A stretch of DNA of 64,000 nucleotides from Fasciolopsis buskii (lineage: Eukaryota > Platyhelminthes > Trematoda > Plagiorchiida > Fasciolidae): contig LUCM01007273.1 of NCBI GenBank assembly GCA_008360955.1, positions 1 to 64,000 of the forward strand, written 5' to 3'. How positions within the stretch are numbered: position 1 is the first letter of the stretch; each line of letters starts with the position of its first letter. This document shows positions 37,871 through 49,589 of the stretch, one piece after another. The notes below the pieces were generated by a model. It was not told the DNA's origin. It made no database searches and saw nothing but the letters and a program-made list of their open reading frames with translations. Position numbers and translations under genes: made by a program.

Positions 37871-40440
37871 ATTCCGATTTATTGACTCTTCCAAATACTG
37901 GACCCTAGGACCTAGTACTTTACGCCTAAACACTGAGTTATTGACAAAATTATCCCATCCCATTTTACCAATACAATGAAGAAAGTGGTGTTCAAACACC
38001 GAGGATCTTCCCACATGTATTTTCAGCGGCTGTTTCCCCACCGTATAGCAGGATCGACCGCGCTGCTACCGTAAGAACTCCACCTCAAATCGATAACCGG
38101 ACGTCACACCAATGCCATAGATGCCCCAAATTAGTGAATCTCAATCGAACCTTCTGCATACGAGAACACACTTTATCCGGTACCCAAATAACTAAATATA
38201 CCTATCTCACCAAACTTCGCCTCCACACAGACAAAGTCCGGCTTCGAGCCAATCCAGTTCTGCAACAGCATTTAAACTTTGGAGGTGCAAAATGCATCCA
38301 AAACATACCTACACCTAGCAATAAGACATGAGTGACTGAGACCACCTTTGATAGCAGACGTAAAAGTGGTCGATTCTACGGTCTTTGAGAACCTAAGTAC
38401 AATGTGACCGATCGAAGTCGATTGGATCACAACAGGATATATTGGCCGGATGCAGTCAACAATATCGATTCTTTGGGGCAACATCGGATTTCTTTGGAAA
38501 CAGAAATTCGACATAAGCACAAACCATCGAGTTAGGAGTCTCAGAATGTAGTTATGTCAGACAGCGGCAAAAGCCTACGTACCTTGAAACCAAATCACAA
38601 AATATTTAATTAGCTAGTGTAGCCAAACGAAAATTATGGTCTACGTCTGATCTTTTACAAGACAGTAGCGCTATTCCGTCCCAGCATGAGACTTACAGAA
38701 AAACCATACGCTTCTGCGCATCGGCACTAGAAACCTCCGAACAATACACACAACACCCATCTAAGAGCGTTTTTTCAACTCACGATTTTTGATCACAAAC
38801 ATTCGCAAGAGCGAAAACTTTTTGTGCAAATACTTACAGTATTTGCCGGCAGATAACAAATCATTATTGAGTGCTATTTTTTCTGTCCTACTTCAACTGG
38901 TCTTGATCGGCCTGCATTGATCTGTACTAAGTGGCTTTGCCCTTGTGCAAATTAGTTAGACCTAATGACTCATGCTCTCATTTATAGTTTATTTATATCC
39001 GAAAAACCGTTATGGTTTAAGACATTTTACTATTTTCACTGCGTCTGTCGATCTCATTAGAGCAAACAGAAACACAAACAGGAGGTATTATATTCAATTT
39101 CGGTACTGTAGATCCCGTACAATAGGTAATCAGCTGTTGTCGTGCAAAAATGACACCGACTGTGATTCGTCATGTCAAGCCCATTGGGGGAGGGGATTGT
39201 GCAACTATAGACATATGCACTACTTTAACACAGATAAGAGGATACCATTCAGAACTCTCATCACTCTATGTCATCGGCTAGAGGGAGAAGACATGAGTTG
39301 AATAAGAGTGGGAACTCTGAGTAGTGGCATGCTTATCGCTATCCACTCTGGTCAATGCAATCGGTAGCGCGGTCCTCACTAACCTGTACGACGACCAATG
39401 CACTTTGGAATTCACGGAAGATACGTAACTCATGCAGACTGGTGGACGAGTACTGCTACGGAGTCTAGCCACTAAGCAGGAGAACTATAAGGGTTCTAAA
39501 CCAAAGCCTTCGGTATCAACAAGAACCCATCCCCAGGGCAAAAGGGAGCGGCTGAATGGAAGCCCACCTACTTGGGTCAATTACTCTCACACTAATTTTT
39601 CGGACTGAGTTGCTAATTCAAATTTGTCTCCAACCCGGGCTCTACCAACTGACCTTCCAGGTCAATCTTTTGCCTAAGCAATCCTGTATAGCTTGCTAGG
39701 TCATGGAGGCACACGAGGCGCCACACCCCTTGAAACTGAAGTCTCGTTGTGACGGGTACTCAGTTCGGCCATTTTGGTAAGAAGTCCCCCTGTTTGTTGA
39801 TTGTGGTTTCTAAACGGGTCATTCTGACATCTACTGTCTTTTTTACATTAACAAAACCTCTATTTCCCCGAATTGGATGGGTTGAAATAATTCTGACGAC
39901 ATTTAGTTAGCTTCACAATGCTTATGGAAGCCTTGGTCGTCTGCAACATAATCTTCGTTTGATTTCCTATAATTAACCATTTCCAAATGCGCCAATATTC
40001 CCCTTGACCTTCAGCATGGTTTCCAGCAAATAGTTTTATTCAACGGCCTAACGCTTCTATCACATAGAAGCAAGTGTAATTATAAAAATTCTTTTGCCGG
40101 TTACCTTTTGNAGCAGTGGACCCAAGTCGACCACAACGCTATTAGCTACAAATGGCGGGGCTGTCTACAAGACTTCCGGTCGTACTGGAGCACTTCCTCC
40201 GACTCCGGCCACGCGTCAGTAGGCACTAAGCTGTTCATGTGCTTTGGTGGGGAGACTGAAAACGCATGGTACAGCGTCCCTTAGATCCCGACAAGTTATC
40301 TAATCCGACTGGCCTACCAACCTTCCGAAGCGCACTGGCTGAAAACCTAGGACTGCTCCACTTTAAAACATTAATGAGCACTAGACCCTTATCAGGAATA
40401 CCTTGCATTCTGCTGGCCTGGTGAGTTGTGGCCTGACGCG
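37871..40440. other. Unassigned sequence between RTE copies C and D
   Basis: No gene recognised. It contains one undetermined base (N at 40111) and a short tRNA-like box A on the minus strand near 39640 (GGTCAGTTGGTAGAGC, the complement of 39631-39646). The last 300 bases may be decayed RTE 5' sequence. Confidence 0.35.
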
Positions 40441-40449
40441 TCGCGTTGA

Positions 40450-41830
40450 CACCTGGATTTGTGCTTTCTCTGCACCTTCTTGACGCACGCCAGTCCATCT
40501 CGGCTGGTGGCAAGTATACTGAAGCGCAGTGAGTGCGCTAACCACAAGGGTATTAGCCTAATCTCAACAGCGTCACACCTGCTTTCGTTTGTCATTCTTC
40601 GCAGGTTGTACAACACGCGCGAAGGGCAAGCTTATAAGGAACAGACCGACTTTCGCGCTGGTCGTGGATGCGGTGATCAAAATCCCACCTTCCTACTTAA
40701 TCGCTTTACTGTGCAAAGGTCAACGATCATCATTGACTCCGTTGAGAGGTCCATACTACGGTACCGCTTGTTGAGAAATGGAGTACAACGAGTGTGTCGG
40801 TCCTAGAAGAGTTTTACCGATATAACTTAGGTCCCGTTAGGGCTTATGGCCAGCTTTCCCCACCCTTCGTCGTCTTCAACATAGTGCGGCAAGGCTGTCC
40901 TATGTTCCCAGTTCTATTCAACCGTCAAATGCTCCTCAGAACACCCTAACTAGTCTTTTAAAGAGTAGAGTTGAGCTCCTCCCAGGGAACATTCTGACTT
41001 GGAACATGCTGATGATATCGCCTTGCTTAACTACGATACATAAACAACTCAACGCGTGTTAGACGACTTGGCGATTGAAATATCCAGATACGGTATACGC
41101 AACGTACTTATTCAAGACTGGTGGGAGCCTGTACCTGCATTCACCCTTTGTTGGTGATCGGTCAGAGGTAGTCAAAAGCGCCAAGCATCTTGGGAGCCTG
41201 ATTACAATTGGTGGAGTTGTTGGGAAGGAGGTCACACTACGATTCGCGAAAGCCAAAGCAGTTTTCGCAAATCTACGACAAGTGACCTCACTATGACATC
41301 CGGCTTTCCCTCAAAGGACGAATGAACGATGCCACAGTTAGTACTGTTCTAATTTGCAGTTGCGAGACCTGGCCCATCCACCAGGATGCCCGACAACTGC
41401 CGGTGTTCGACCATCGATGTCTTCGAAGCACTGCCCAAGTTTGGTGGGAACACCGGGTGAGCAATGACGAGGTGCTTGGTCGTGTGTTGGGTGCAGACAG
41501 TCGTCCTCTGACTGAGGTAATCGCTCCACATCGCCTGCAATGGATTGGATACATATTGCGTATACCTGCCTATCGTCTATCTTTTCGTGCTCTGTTTGTA
41601 CGTGCTGAGCACGGCTGGAAGAATGCTGTGCGGCAGAGAGGCTATGACGCGGGTCAGAGGTATGAAAAAGTTAGCTCCGATTTCGGCCTCGGTCGGTGCT
41701 TCCCGCTTTCTGGTTGGGACCAAAGAGACGGGGATTGTTGTCGGTTGGAGTCGCTGATATGACCCAAACCCGAAGTCGGTGGCGCAGACACCATAGTTTG
41801 TCTACAGAACTCGTCCCCTTGAAATAAACA
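40450..41830 (+). mobile_element. RTE retrotransposon copy D, RT and C-terminus
   Basis: The endonuclease is missing, so the copy is 5' truncated. RT blocks in order: NHKGISLISTASHLLSFVIL (40530-40590), EQTDFRAGRGCGDQNPTF (about 40640), GPVRAYGQLSPPFVVFN then VRQGCPMFPVLFN (40830-40920), and a HADDIALL-like reading near 41008. The C-terminal block SCETWPIHQDARQLPVFDH with RCLRSTAQVWWEHRVSNDEV lies at 41355-41475, followed by HRLQWIGYILRIP at 41530-41570. The frame 41322-41762 stays open for 146 codons to the end of the element, and AATAAA occurs at 41823. Upstream parts are shifted and carry stops. Confidence 0.9.
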
Positions 41831-43164
41831 TCGAAAACAACAGAGGAGGCGGTGGAGACAAAAACAACTGGTTTGCCGTTGTTTATTATTAATATTTTCT
41901 CTCCTCTAATCCACTTTATGTATAGTTCCATTTGTATGTTGTTGGGCTGCTACTACGTTTGCTTTCTAGCCGATGTATTGTATATATATAATATTAAAAA
42001 CGATAAAATTCAACACTGGAGAAGTGAAATTTTCAGCTTCAGTTCCGACAAGTGGTATTGTGGTCGAGAACATAGCAGTGGGCAATTTGTCACCTCTGGA
42101 CCTCATTCCATCATTCCTGGCCCCTAACCTATACGAACCTCGTTGGTTCTCATCAACGTCAACAGAGTGCCCCACTTTGTCCGTTCATGGGTCTTGCCGC
42201 TGCCTGCGGATGAAATCGAAATCTGTAGCTGTTGGGCGGGCACTGAATCGAACCTCACTGCTTCGAGTCATCGGCGAGCCGAGTAATCAACGTCATAAAA
42301 CCCTTTACAAGTTTCAGAATAGATTTCAAACATCGACGCTCTTCGGTTTCACACAACAAATATCCCATAATTACCCACCAATACCGTCGTCTTCCTTTTG
42401 CATTTGCCTGTCCGAACACATCCACATGTTATCATTAGCTGTGTCTGTCAACTGCCGTCACTGTCCGGCACGTCATTCTACATTCACATTGACCATGGGT
42501 CTTTGTGCACGCTCGAAGAACCAAACAACTCTCTTAACGGGAAAGGCATAGGGGCCCGCAGAAGTACGTCCTACAATCCTCAAGGTAAAGGTGAATGGCA
42601 CTCTACGTGGAACAATAACCTAGGAGTTTGACTATAGGGAAAGGTCCTTCTTGATGCTCCTCCCTGTACTGGGTCCTCATTATGCTCAGCAATCGAGGCT
42701 ACATCTCATACTTCCGCAAACTAACTTCCGTATATCATTATCAAGCTGTCTGTCCACGTCTGGATCGGTATTCATGCATAGAAACGTCAGGACATTTAAA
42801 TATGATCTACTAGTAAGCGAACTGAATTCAGTCCATTGTAACCCCACATACGCTCGCATTCGACTCCCGGATGGCCGTAAGGAAACAGCTTCTATTCATC
42901 GACTAGCATCAACATCCTATTCATCAAAACCCGCCTTTAATTTCACAAGGCGGTTTTATTAATGATACACCTAACGCACCCAGACGAATTAGATCTATCT
43001 TCTGATGCTCATGCATTATTCCCCCCCCCGCAAACACTCGCACCAGCTTGTTATTTTTGCAAGAGCTGTTGCAATCTGCGTAATCGTGAAGTTTATACGA
43101 ATCATCTTATACATAATGCAGTATAGTGACACTGAAAAAACTGCCGTTAGTTGCCCGAGCCTTG
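41831..43164. other. Unassigned sequence after RTE copy D
   Basis: No gene assigned. A 192-codon frame on + (41973-42551) starts at a non-ATG codon and has no recognisable motif. C9 and other short homopolymers occur near 43021. Confidence 0.35.
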
Positions 43165-43268
43165 GATATACGCATATTTACCTCCAATCCCGAGCTACCA
43201 TCGATCGACATGCAGCTACCAAGGTAGGCGAAACAGTCTACAATCATTAGTTCCTCTCCGCTCGGCAG
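43165..43268 (-). mobile_element. Short RTE fragment
   Basis: On the + strand this matches 35760-35865 of RTE copy C closely: CCTCCAATCCCGAGCTACCATCG versus CCTCCAATGCCGAGCTACCATCG, then AGCTACCAAGGTAGGCGAAAC and TTAGTTCCTCTCCGCTC. It covers only the FTYLGSCLS-to-SSALEAN part, so it is a patch of about 100 bases rather than a 3'-anchored remnant. Confidence 0.75.
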
Positions 43269-44604
43269 TTTTCATGGATACGGTGTCGTGGAAATAAATT
43301 GAAAGAATTCTTGGGACGGTCGAATCAAGATGTTTTCCAAACCGCCCAAACTCGTACAGGTATGGAGGAGGACTCCTAGTGATCGTCCTTCATAGGGACC
43401 GGGAATACAAAAATGTGTCGCTGTAAACTAGGGTACACCAAAAGCATGTGGGAACAATCTGCAGCTTACGGAGTACTTATTCAACGCATAATGACAATTA
43501 CATGCTGTGGAGAATTGAGAACTCGTGATACCCGCAGGCTCACGTGGATGGAATATATTTTGGGTTTACAGGGAAAATGAAGGGCCTCCTGATGCTGATC
43601 CAAAATGACCCACTGGGCACCGGGGGAAATGGTACAACTTTGCGATCGGATGCCGTCAAATTCAGTCAATTACATGCAAAACAAGCTGAACTGCTGTCGA
43701 AGATGCTTAGACTGGTTGGGACATCTTCGAGTCCTAGACTGAGACCCATAAATTACGTACGACGTAGAGTCAGGGGCTAAAAACGAAACCCAGGAGGCAA
43801 AGTCAAGCAGCCAAGAAATTTAATTATGGGTTAACAGTGTCGTATCTGTGTGGAAAAGTGTTGTGCGAATATAAGTTCCGGTTTTGTAGAAATGGCCAAG
43901 TGACTGCAGCTTATCCTAAGAGTAACCGGTCTAACCTTCGAATGAAAAATAGAAATACATAAAAACATATTAGGGACTTACATTCAGTCGACGATCTTAA
44001 GCTTGGGAGAGTGTGACACTGCGAATCGTCGGTCGTGGATCCTAAATTTGACAATCTCTTCGAAAAGTCATCCGCAAAGAATAAACGACCAGATTCACAT
44101 GGGTTCTTTGACTGTCCCGTAAATTCCATGCCAGTGGGCGTATTTAAAGCGTCGTTTGAATCAATAGGGAAAAACTTTGTACAACTGGATGCAGTTTTGG
44201 GCGTCTCGCCGGAGTGGAAAGAGTCAAAAGAAACCTGGCAATCATCGAGCGGATGTGATCCAGTAACACCACTCGTCATTTTCTTATCAGAGAAAAATTG
44301 GGAAGCACAGATTTACAGAACGACCGGTAATCCTTAATATTCACAATCCAGCGGCAAAACGAAATAGGAAATCTCGGACGAAAACCGAACCAATCTCCTA
44401 ACCTCTTCCGATCAGACAACACTGCATTGGCCGGTTAACTGTCCACATAACCTCGTCGGGAAAAATTACACAAAAATAAGTCTGTTCATATCATTAGTGA
44501 TGCGTGGAACCATGCAAGTAAAACGACAATAAAAAGCGGCTTGTAGATTTACTGCGACGACCTTGGGCGGTAGCCCACATCTCCAAACCAACCGCAGTCT
44601 CTTC
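43269..44604. other. Unassigned sequence with one possible exon-like frame
   Basis: No known gene. The frame 44035-44337 on + (100 codons, beginning at GTG) has a mixed composition unlike repeat noise, around VLGVSPEWKESKETW, but no recognised domain. Splice sites around it are not convincing. Confidence 0.3.
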
Positions 44605-44970
44605 CAGTTTCCAGTCCCAGTTTCCAGTAAGATTACAGGACTATACGGCGAGATATACGATCTTCCAGGTTATTGCACCGCGAGCTCTTTGGATCAGACG
44701 ATTGTTCGATAACAGGTGGGCGGAAACTCTCTTCAGTTCATACAAATGGGGGAAACAAATTATTGGATGCATCCCTCACGATCATCTCGGCTCAACTATT
44801 CACATACGGTCCTGTCAAAACGCAGGTAGCCATGACTCATTTAGTCTCCCTTTGAAGTGGCACACTGATCCCACCTCGACCACTCCCTCCGGTAACTTAT
44901 TTCACCCATTCACCACTCGTATGGCGAACGATTTGCTTCTTAAACCGGTGGTTACGTGTTCTCGCAACCC
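44605..44970 (+). repeat. Direct repeat R2, copy 1
   Basis: Two blocks recur in the same order and orientation in 45018-45690. One is AGTTTCCAGTAAGATTACAG with GGCGAG and CTTTGGATCA (44617-44698). The other is TCACCACTCGTATGGCGAAC with GATTTGCTTCT (44911-44941). Similarity by eye is moderate. Family unknown. Confidence 0.5.
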
Positions 44971-45017
44971 TGGTTCCCGTCCGCTCATCAGTTCAATTTA
45001 GCCAATTTTCAGGAGCT

Positions 45018-45690
45018 TTCCGCTTAAGTTCCATTTAGATTCCAGGACTTCATGGCGAGTTTCCTCATAGTCCATTTTCTTACACCGAACATTCCTTGGA
45101 TCAAGCAGTGCTCCTAGAATAATAGGGTTGAAGCTTTTTTCTGATTCAGGGGTATAAAAATGGAATTCACATGTGCGGCACTAACTCTTACCCTCATCAT
45201 CTTTAAAAGGGAAAAATTACAGTCCCGCTTGCTTTAGGTCATCTTTCCCGAACCCACAGTTCATATTCTGTCTTATTCAAACGCCGACAACAATGCATTT
45301 TCCAGTCTCAGTTTCCATTCCCACGCTGATCCTTTGGTGGAACATTGATTTATTTTTTCGGCTCGCTTGTTTAGCGGAGCGTTGAACGCTCAACGCGGTG
45401 GCCCGTTGCACGTTGCTCACGCACGCTTCTCCCAATCTCCCACTGTCCCCGATTGTTTTGTTCGTTATACCCGCTGAACTTCTTCGTTGTCAATATGAAG
45501 TCGCACGGAGCCGGGTAGCAGTGACGCACAAATGATTATAACAGCTTGGAAAAAGCAAACGCGATACGAGATCCGCGTAAGGAGAGACGGTCCGACAATC
45601 CCGCTCCCACCACATTTCCTGGCGGTTTTTTCCAGTCAGTCACCTCTCGTAAGGCAAATGATTTGCTTCTCGTGCGTTCTCGAGGACGTC
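45018..45690 (+). repeat. Direct repeat R2, copy 2
   Basis: Partner of 44605-44970, with about 300 extra bases between the two conserved blocks (AGATTCCAGGACTTCATGGC near 45040 and TCACCTCTCGTAAGGCAAAT with GATTTGCTTCT near 45640). Confidence 0.5.
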
Positions 45691-46820
45691 TTCACACAGC
45701 CCGTCAGTGTTTCACTCCTCCCTATCTGGAAGAAAGTTCCATAGTGACATATGGTCTCTGTCAGGTCCCTAAAGATCATGAAGGTACGTATGTATCACTT
45801 CTTTTCCCACGTCTTCCATGGGTACATAAGTATAGCGCTATTAGCCCCTGTGCACATCCCACGAATAACACACTCAGCAGTCATGAGGCCTTTACATGAT
45901 CTGCAACAGAAAAGATATGCTCGATCAATTCGGCACGGATTACTTTCATTCAAGAGCCAGAAGGCCGAATAGCAAAGGATAAGCTTCACTGCCCAACACA
46001 ACCCAAACACTTCCCAAGTTTGCAGCGTATATATTGGTTAGCCACCAAGGTGACCAGCCATTCACAGCAGGGTCAGCACTTAGGCCTTGAAGGAACACAC
46101 TCACTATCTTCGCGGTCCCCAGATGTTCTCTGACACAAGAAAGAACAGAACGATTATAAGCCTTCTGAAAAAAGGCGGGTCGCAACTTATCTTTTGTTAC
46201 CTGTGGCCTTGATTCTGATGTTAGGTTTAAGGTTCAGTAGTTGGCCAAAGCCCTTAGGCCATGATTATTTTTAACGAGGGACTTTCCTGCCATTTGAAAG
46301 AAGAATGTTTCGGAACTACTTCTGCACTGAGGAATGAGAGACAAGTGGATGAGCAAGGTCATCGCTGTTGGTGAGGCGTTTATAAAAATACCTAATGTTT
46401 CATGCAAAATGCCGTAAATTCATAAGACGGCAAGCTGTGTTTGCTTTGCCGTAATCTCTTGATTCTATAAACTCCATACAATCATTTTACTTGCACTAGG
46501 GTCATAATGTGCTATTTCAAAATCATCATGCTTACTAAGAGACCAACAAACAGAGGGGTGAAAAAAGGCACACAAATCTTTAGCTGGTACGGAATGGGCG
46601 GGAAACGGGTAGGCTAGTTTAGTCATGTCCTGTTCAGTTCAGCTCAGTCAACTTGAGTTATGGTCGAGTTTGGACGGGTCTGGTCATAGGACTTGCACTT
46701 CGGCCATTATGGGTCTCATTTCGTGCAAGACCAGACTGCTGTCTCGCATTTCTTGGAATGCTGACGAGTCCTGTTTCGGCTGTAAGCAGATTATCGGAGG
46801 TGCGTAGCAAAATTCGAGTT
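45691..46820. other. Unassigned sequence
   Basis: No gene or repeat family recognised on either strand. Confidence 0.35.
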
Positions 46821-47105
46821 CCGCATTCAAAACGCAATTGATTCGCCAATTCTAAGGTACCGGATTATAAGCTTCACTTATGTGGAAGTGCAAACTAACT
46901 TCGAATATGCGACCAAAGAGAGAGCCACCATCGGTCTACGCAATTCGCACGTGACTCATGAGGGGCCCAAAGCAGTGAATGTCAAAAGAGCGCAGCGTGC
47001 TAAAAAACCAACTCTCAAGTAAGCAAACATGTGCGTAAGGTAGGGTAAAAAGGCATCTGCATTTCAGTGACCACATAAATTTCGATACAAAGGGTGCTTT
47101 TCAGA
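46821..47105 (+). repeat. Interspersed repeat R3, copy 1
   Basis: Aligns with 56284-56575 in the same orientation over about 285 bases. Shared blocks: ATTCAAAAC, CCGGATTATAAG/CCGGATTGTAAG, AAAGAGAGAGCC/AAAAGAGAGCC, AGTGAATGTCAAA/ATGAGTGTCAAA, CTCTCAAGTAAGCAAAC/CTTTCAAGCAAACAAA and AAGGGTGCTTTT/AAAGGTGCTTTT. No coding potential is shared. Family unknown. Confidence 0.65.
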
Positions 47106-48009
47106 TGACTTTCTTTATGTAATTGTCACATCACCCACCTAAATCCGTCGAACCAGGTCAGACTAAGGGTTGGAAATTGGGCACCGATTCATCCCGAATT
47201 ACTCAATTCCAGCTGTTGCTGGACTGCTTTTTCGAGGGCTGAAAGTAGACTCTACTGCGAAGTGATACCCGCTGAATTCTTTTCTCCATTATCATCCTCA
47301 ATACCGGTTTGATGTTTTCAATAGCCAGATTGCAAGCAAGTGACATGAGATAGTGAAAACCGGCCTCGGGACATCCATGTAATTTATACATTTGGAACAT
47401 CGCGACTAATTGAAAACTCACTGCCCAACTTCTGCCATTGCTCCGTTATCCAGCATCGGCCTATTTTTGCCGAGTTCATTAGCGATGACACGGATTTTGC
47501 TTTTTTTCATTTTCGCGCCATATTTTTATCGTTTTGTGTAGTTTCCTCGCGATGACTGACTGAGAATATTTTCAGGAAGCTTGTCTAATTTTGCCTCAGG
47601 GCAATTCGGCTTGTTTCCGTCGACATGCGGTTTTTGGCTACCACGCCCAGGATTGTGTTCTTTCTGACTGATGGAGCACGCAGAAAAACCGACTTATTGG
47701 CTTGACCAACGGACAGGTACCTTTTACATATTCATTTTCGTGGAGCACTCAATTTGTGTTCTATTATTGACCACCCTTCGCCTGCAAATTTACTAAGTCT
47801 CACTGTCAATGATATGTTCGCTGAGTTCGTAAGTTTTAACCCACGAATAGTGCCGTGGAATGTGCAGAGCGATTTTGTGTTCGACTGGGTTTCGAAGTAG
47901 TTAGGCTGCGGAGTGCTATCAGATTTTGAAGCATTATGAAAACGTGGCCATTCGGGTTTTGACTCATTCCCAGATTCAGCCGGACCCGATAAGTGCTTAT
48001 GGACTTTGT
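47106..48009. other. Unassigned sequence before CR1-like copy 2
   Basis: No gene recognised. The last part may contain the 3' UTR of the minus-strand CR1-like element. Confidence 0.35.
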
Positions 48010-49535
48010 GGCAGGTGTTTCATTTCATTGTATAAACCTTTACGTACAAAGAATAATGTTGCATTTCAGCCAAAAAATTTGAGTGCAAAATTTAAAATGG
48101 GAAAATATAGTCGGAATTTACAATTATCACCTTCCGAAGATATAAAAAATTATCAGTGAACAATCGGAACACATTTTGATAGGTTACTCGGGAATTCGGA
48201 GAGAATACGTACACGGTTTGTCAAAATGGTTGATAAATATGGGACAACGGAGTTCCTAAAATTATGGATTCTAGAGGGTATGGAACAAAAAGCGGATCTT
48301 GCTGAAACATGTGAGCAGCACTTTGAAAAATCGTTGTGAAGAGAATGCATAGCATCACATAGATTAAGGGACGATTCAGCTTGTGGTACGAAGGACACAC
48401 GGCTTATAGTTGATAGCCACCGACGAACAATTTCAAAGTCTTTTTCAAGTAAATATAATTGGAGAACAGATAAGGAGGACTGGAAGAACACTGGTATACA
48501 AATCGGAAGATGGCATTTTGTTTCACCTTGTAGTGTCGAAGCTTTCTGAGTTGAAATGACGACGGCAGAAGTCTCTTTACACAGGTAGAAATGTGTGAAG
48601 TCCTAGATATTTCACAGAATCAACTGTGGTAAGAGTTTTCGAGTTGATGGAGGACGTTTCGGATGGGTGGGCTGACCGAGAAGGAGCAGAAATTTGGAAC
48701 ATTTCGATGTGCTAAGGTCTAAACCAGGTCGTGCAGAGAAATCGTCAACAGAAGAAAGGTTGCTTGAAAAACTTTGAAAATCATTGTTGTTCGAAACGGC
48801 TTGAGGGAGGGCAACATCATCAACATACTTAAACAGATGACTGCGGGAGCTGGTTGATAAGTCGCTGATGTAAGTAGAGAAAAGAAACGGTGAAAGAACA
48901 GCACCCTGTAGCCCGCCTGAGTTGTTAATCAACGATTTTGAATTTTTATCGCCCATTCGTGTGTACTGGGTTCGGTTTGTAAAGTAATCAGATAGCCATG
49001 CTAATAATGGCCTGGAACAACCAAAATGACTCCAGTTTGTGAAGTAGAAGAGACAGATCGCGGGACCGAATCGAATACAAAAGAATGGTCCAGAAGGATG
49101 GAATGCACAGATTTTATCGATGCCTCTAAGGAACTACAAATGTCATGAATAGGAAAGACAGTATCGTCCAAAATGGACCTGTTAGATTTATAAGCAAACT
49201 GAAAGGGGTCGTCAGGAGAATAAAGAGAAGAACGCGAGCGCTCAAGTATAGCGCGCTGCGTCAGTTTAAGACCAGAAGATGTTAAGGCGATGGGGCGAAT
49301 GCATTTAGCTAAATTAGTGGAGCTGCTAGATTTTGGGATGGGAACAGTAGTGGCGGGTCTCCAACAGTCAGGGATAGAAGATGAGATTAATGACGAGTTA
49401 ATTAGAGAAGTAAATGCATTGGTCAGAGCCACAGCACCATGCTGACGACAGACTGTCAGGACCAAATCCTGTGGTAATTTTAGTGGTGCGGAGAAGCACG
49501 AACACCTCTTCTCTAGAAATACGTGAAACTCACAT
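48010..49535 (-). mobile_element. CR1-like LINE copy 2, RT and C-terminal tail, 5' truncated
   Basis: RT blocks on the minus strand: IPDCWRPATTVPIPKSSSS (about 49370-49320), CIRPIALTSSGLKLTQRAIL (49300-49240), SPDDPFQFAYKSNRSILDD (about 49215-49160), then LLDHSFVFDSVPRS (motif A, frame-shifted after). Next come SLINNSGGLQGAVLSPFLFS (48935-48880) and HLFKYVDDVALPQ (48850-48800) as the catalytic box. The tail LHNDFSKCCSHVSARSAF lies around 48350-48300. It is the best preserved copy of this family here, with frames of 114 and 154 codons, though motif A reads LDHS rather than LDYS. It abuts copy 3. Confidence 0.9.
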
Positions 49536-49589
49536 GATCGCCCTATCCAAATATGATTAGGATATAAGTAAAACGGTGGATGAAAGCAT

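Noticed and set aside
42248..42259. GAATCGAACC, the complement of a box B-like GGTTCGATTC
   Set aside because: No box A at tRNA spacing could be found on the minus strand.
41973..42551. 192-codon open frame on +
   Set aside because: It begins at a non-ATG codon inside AT-rich DNA and has no recognised domain or plausible splice sites.
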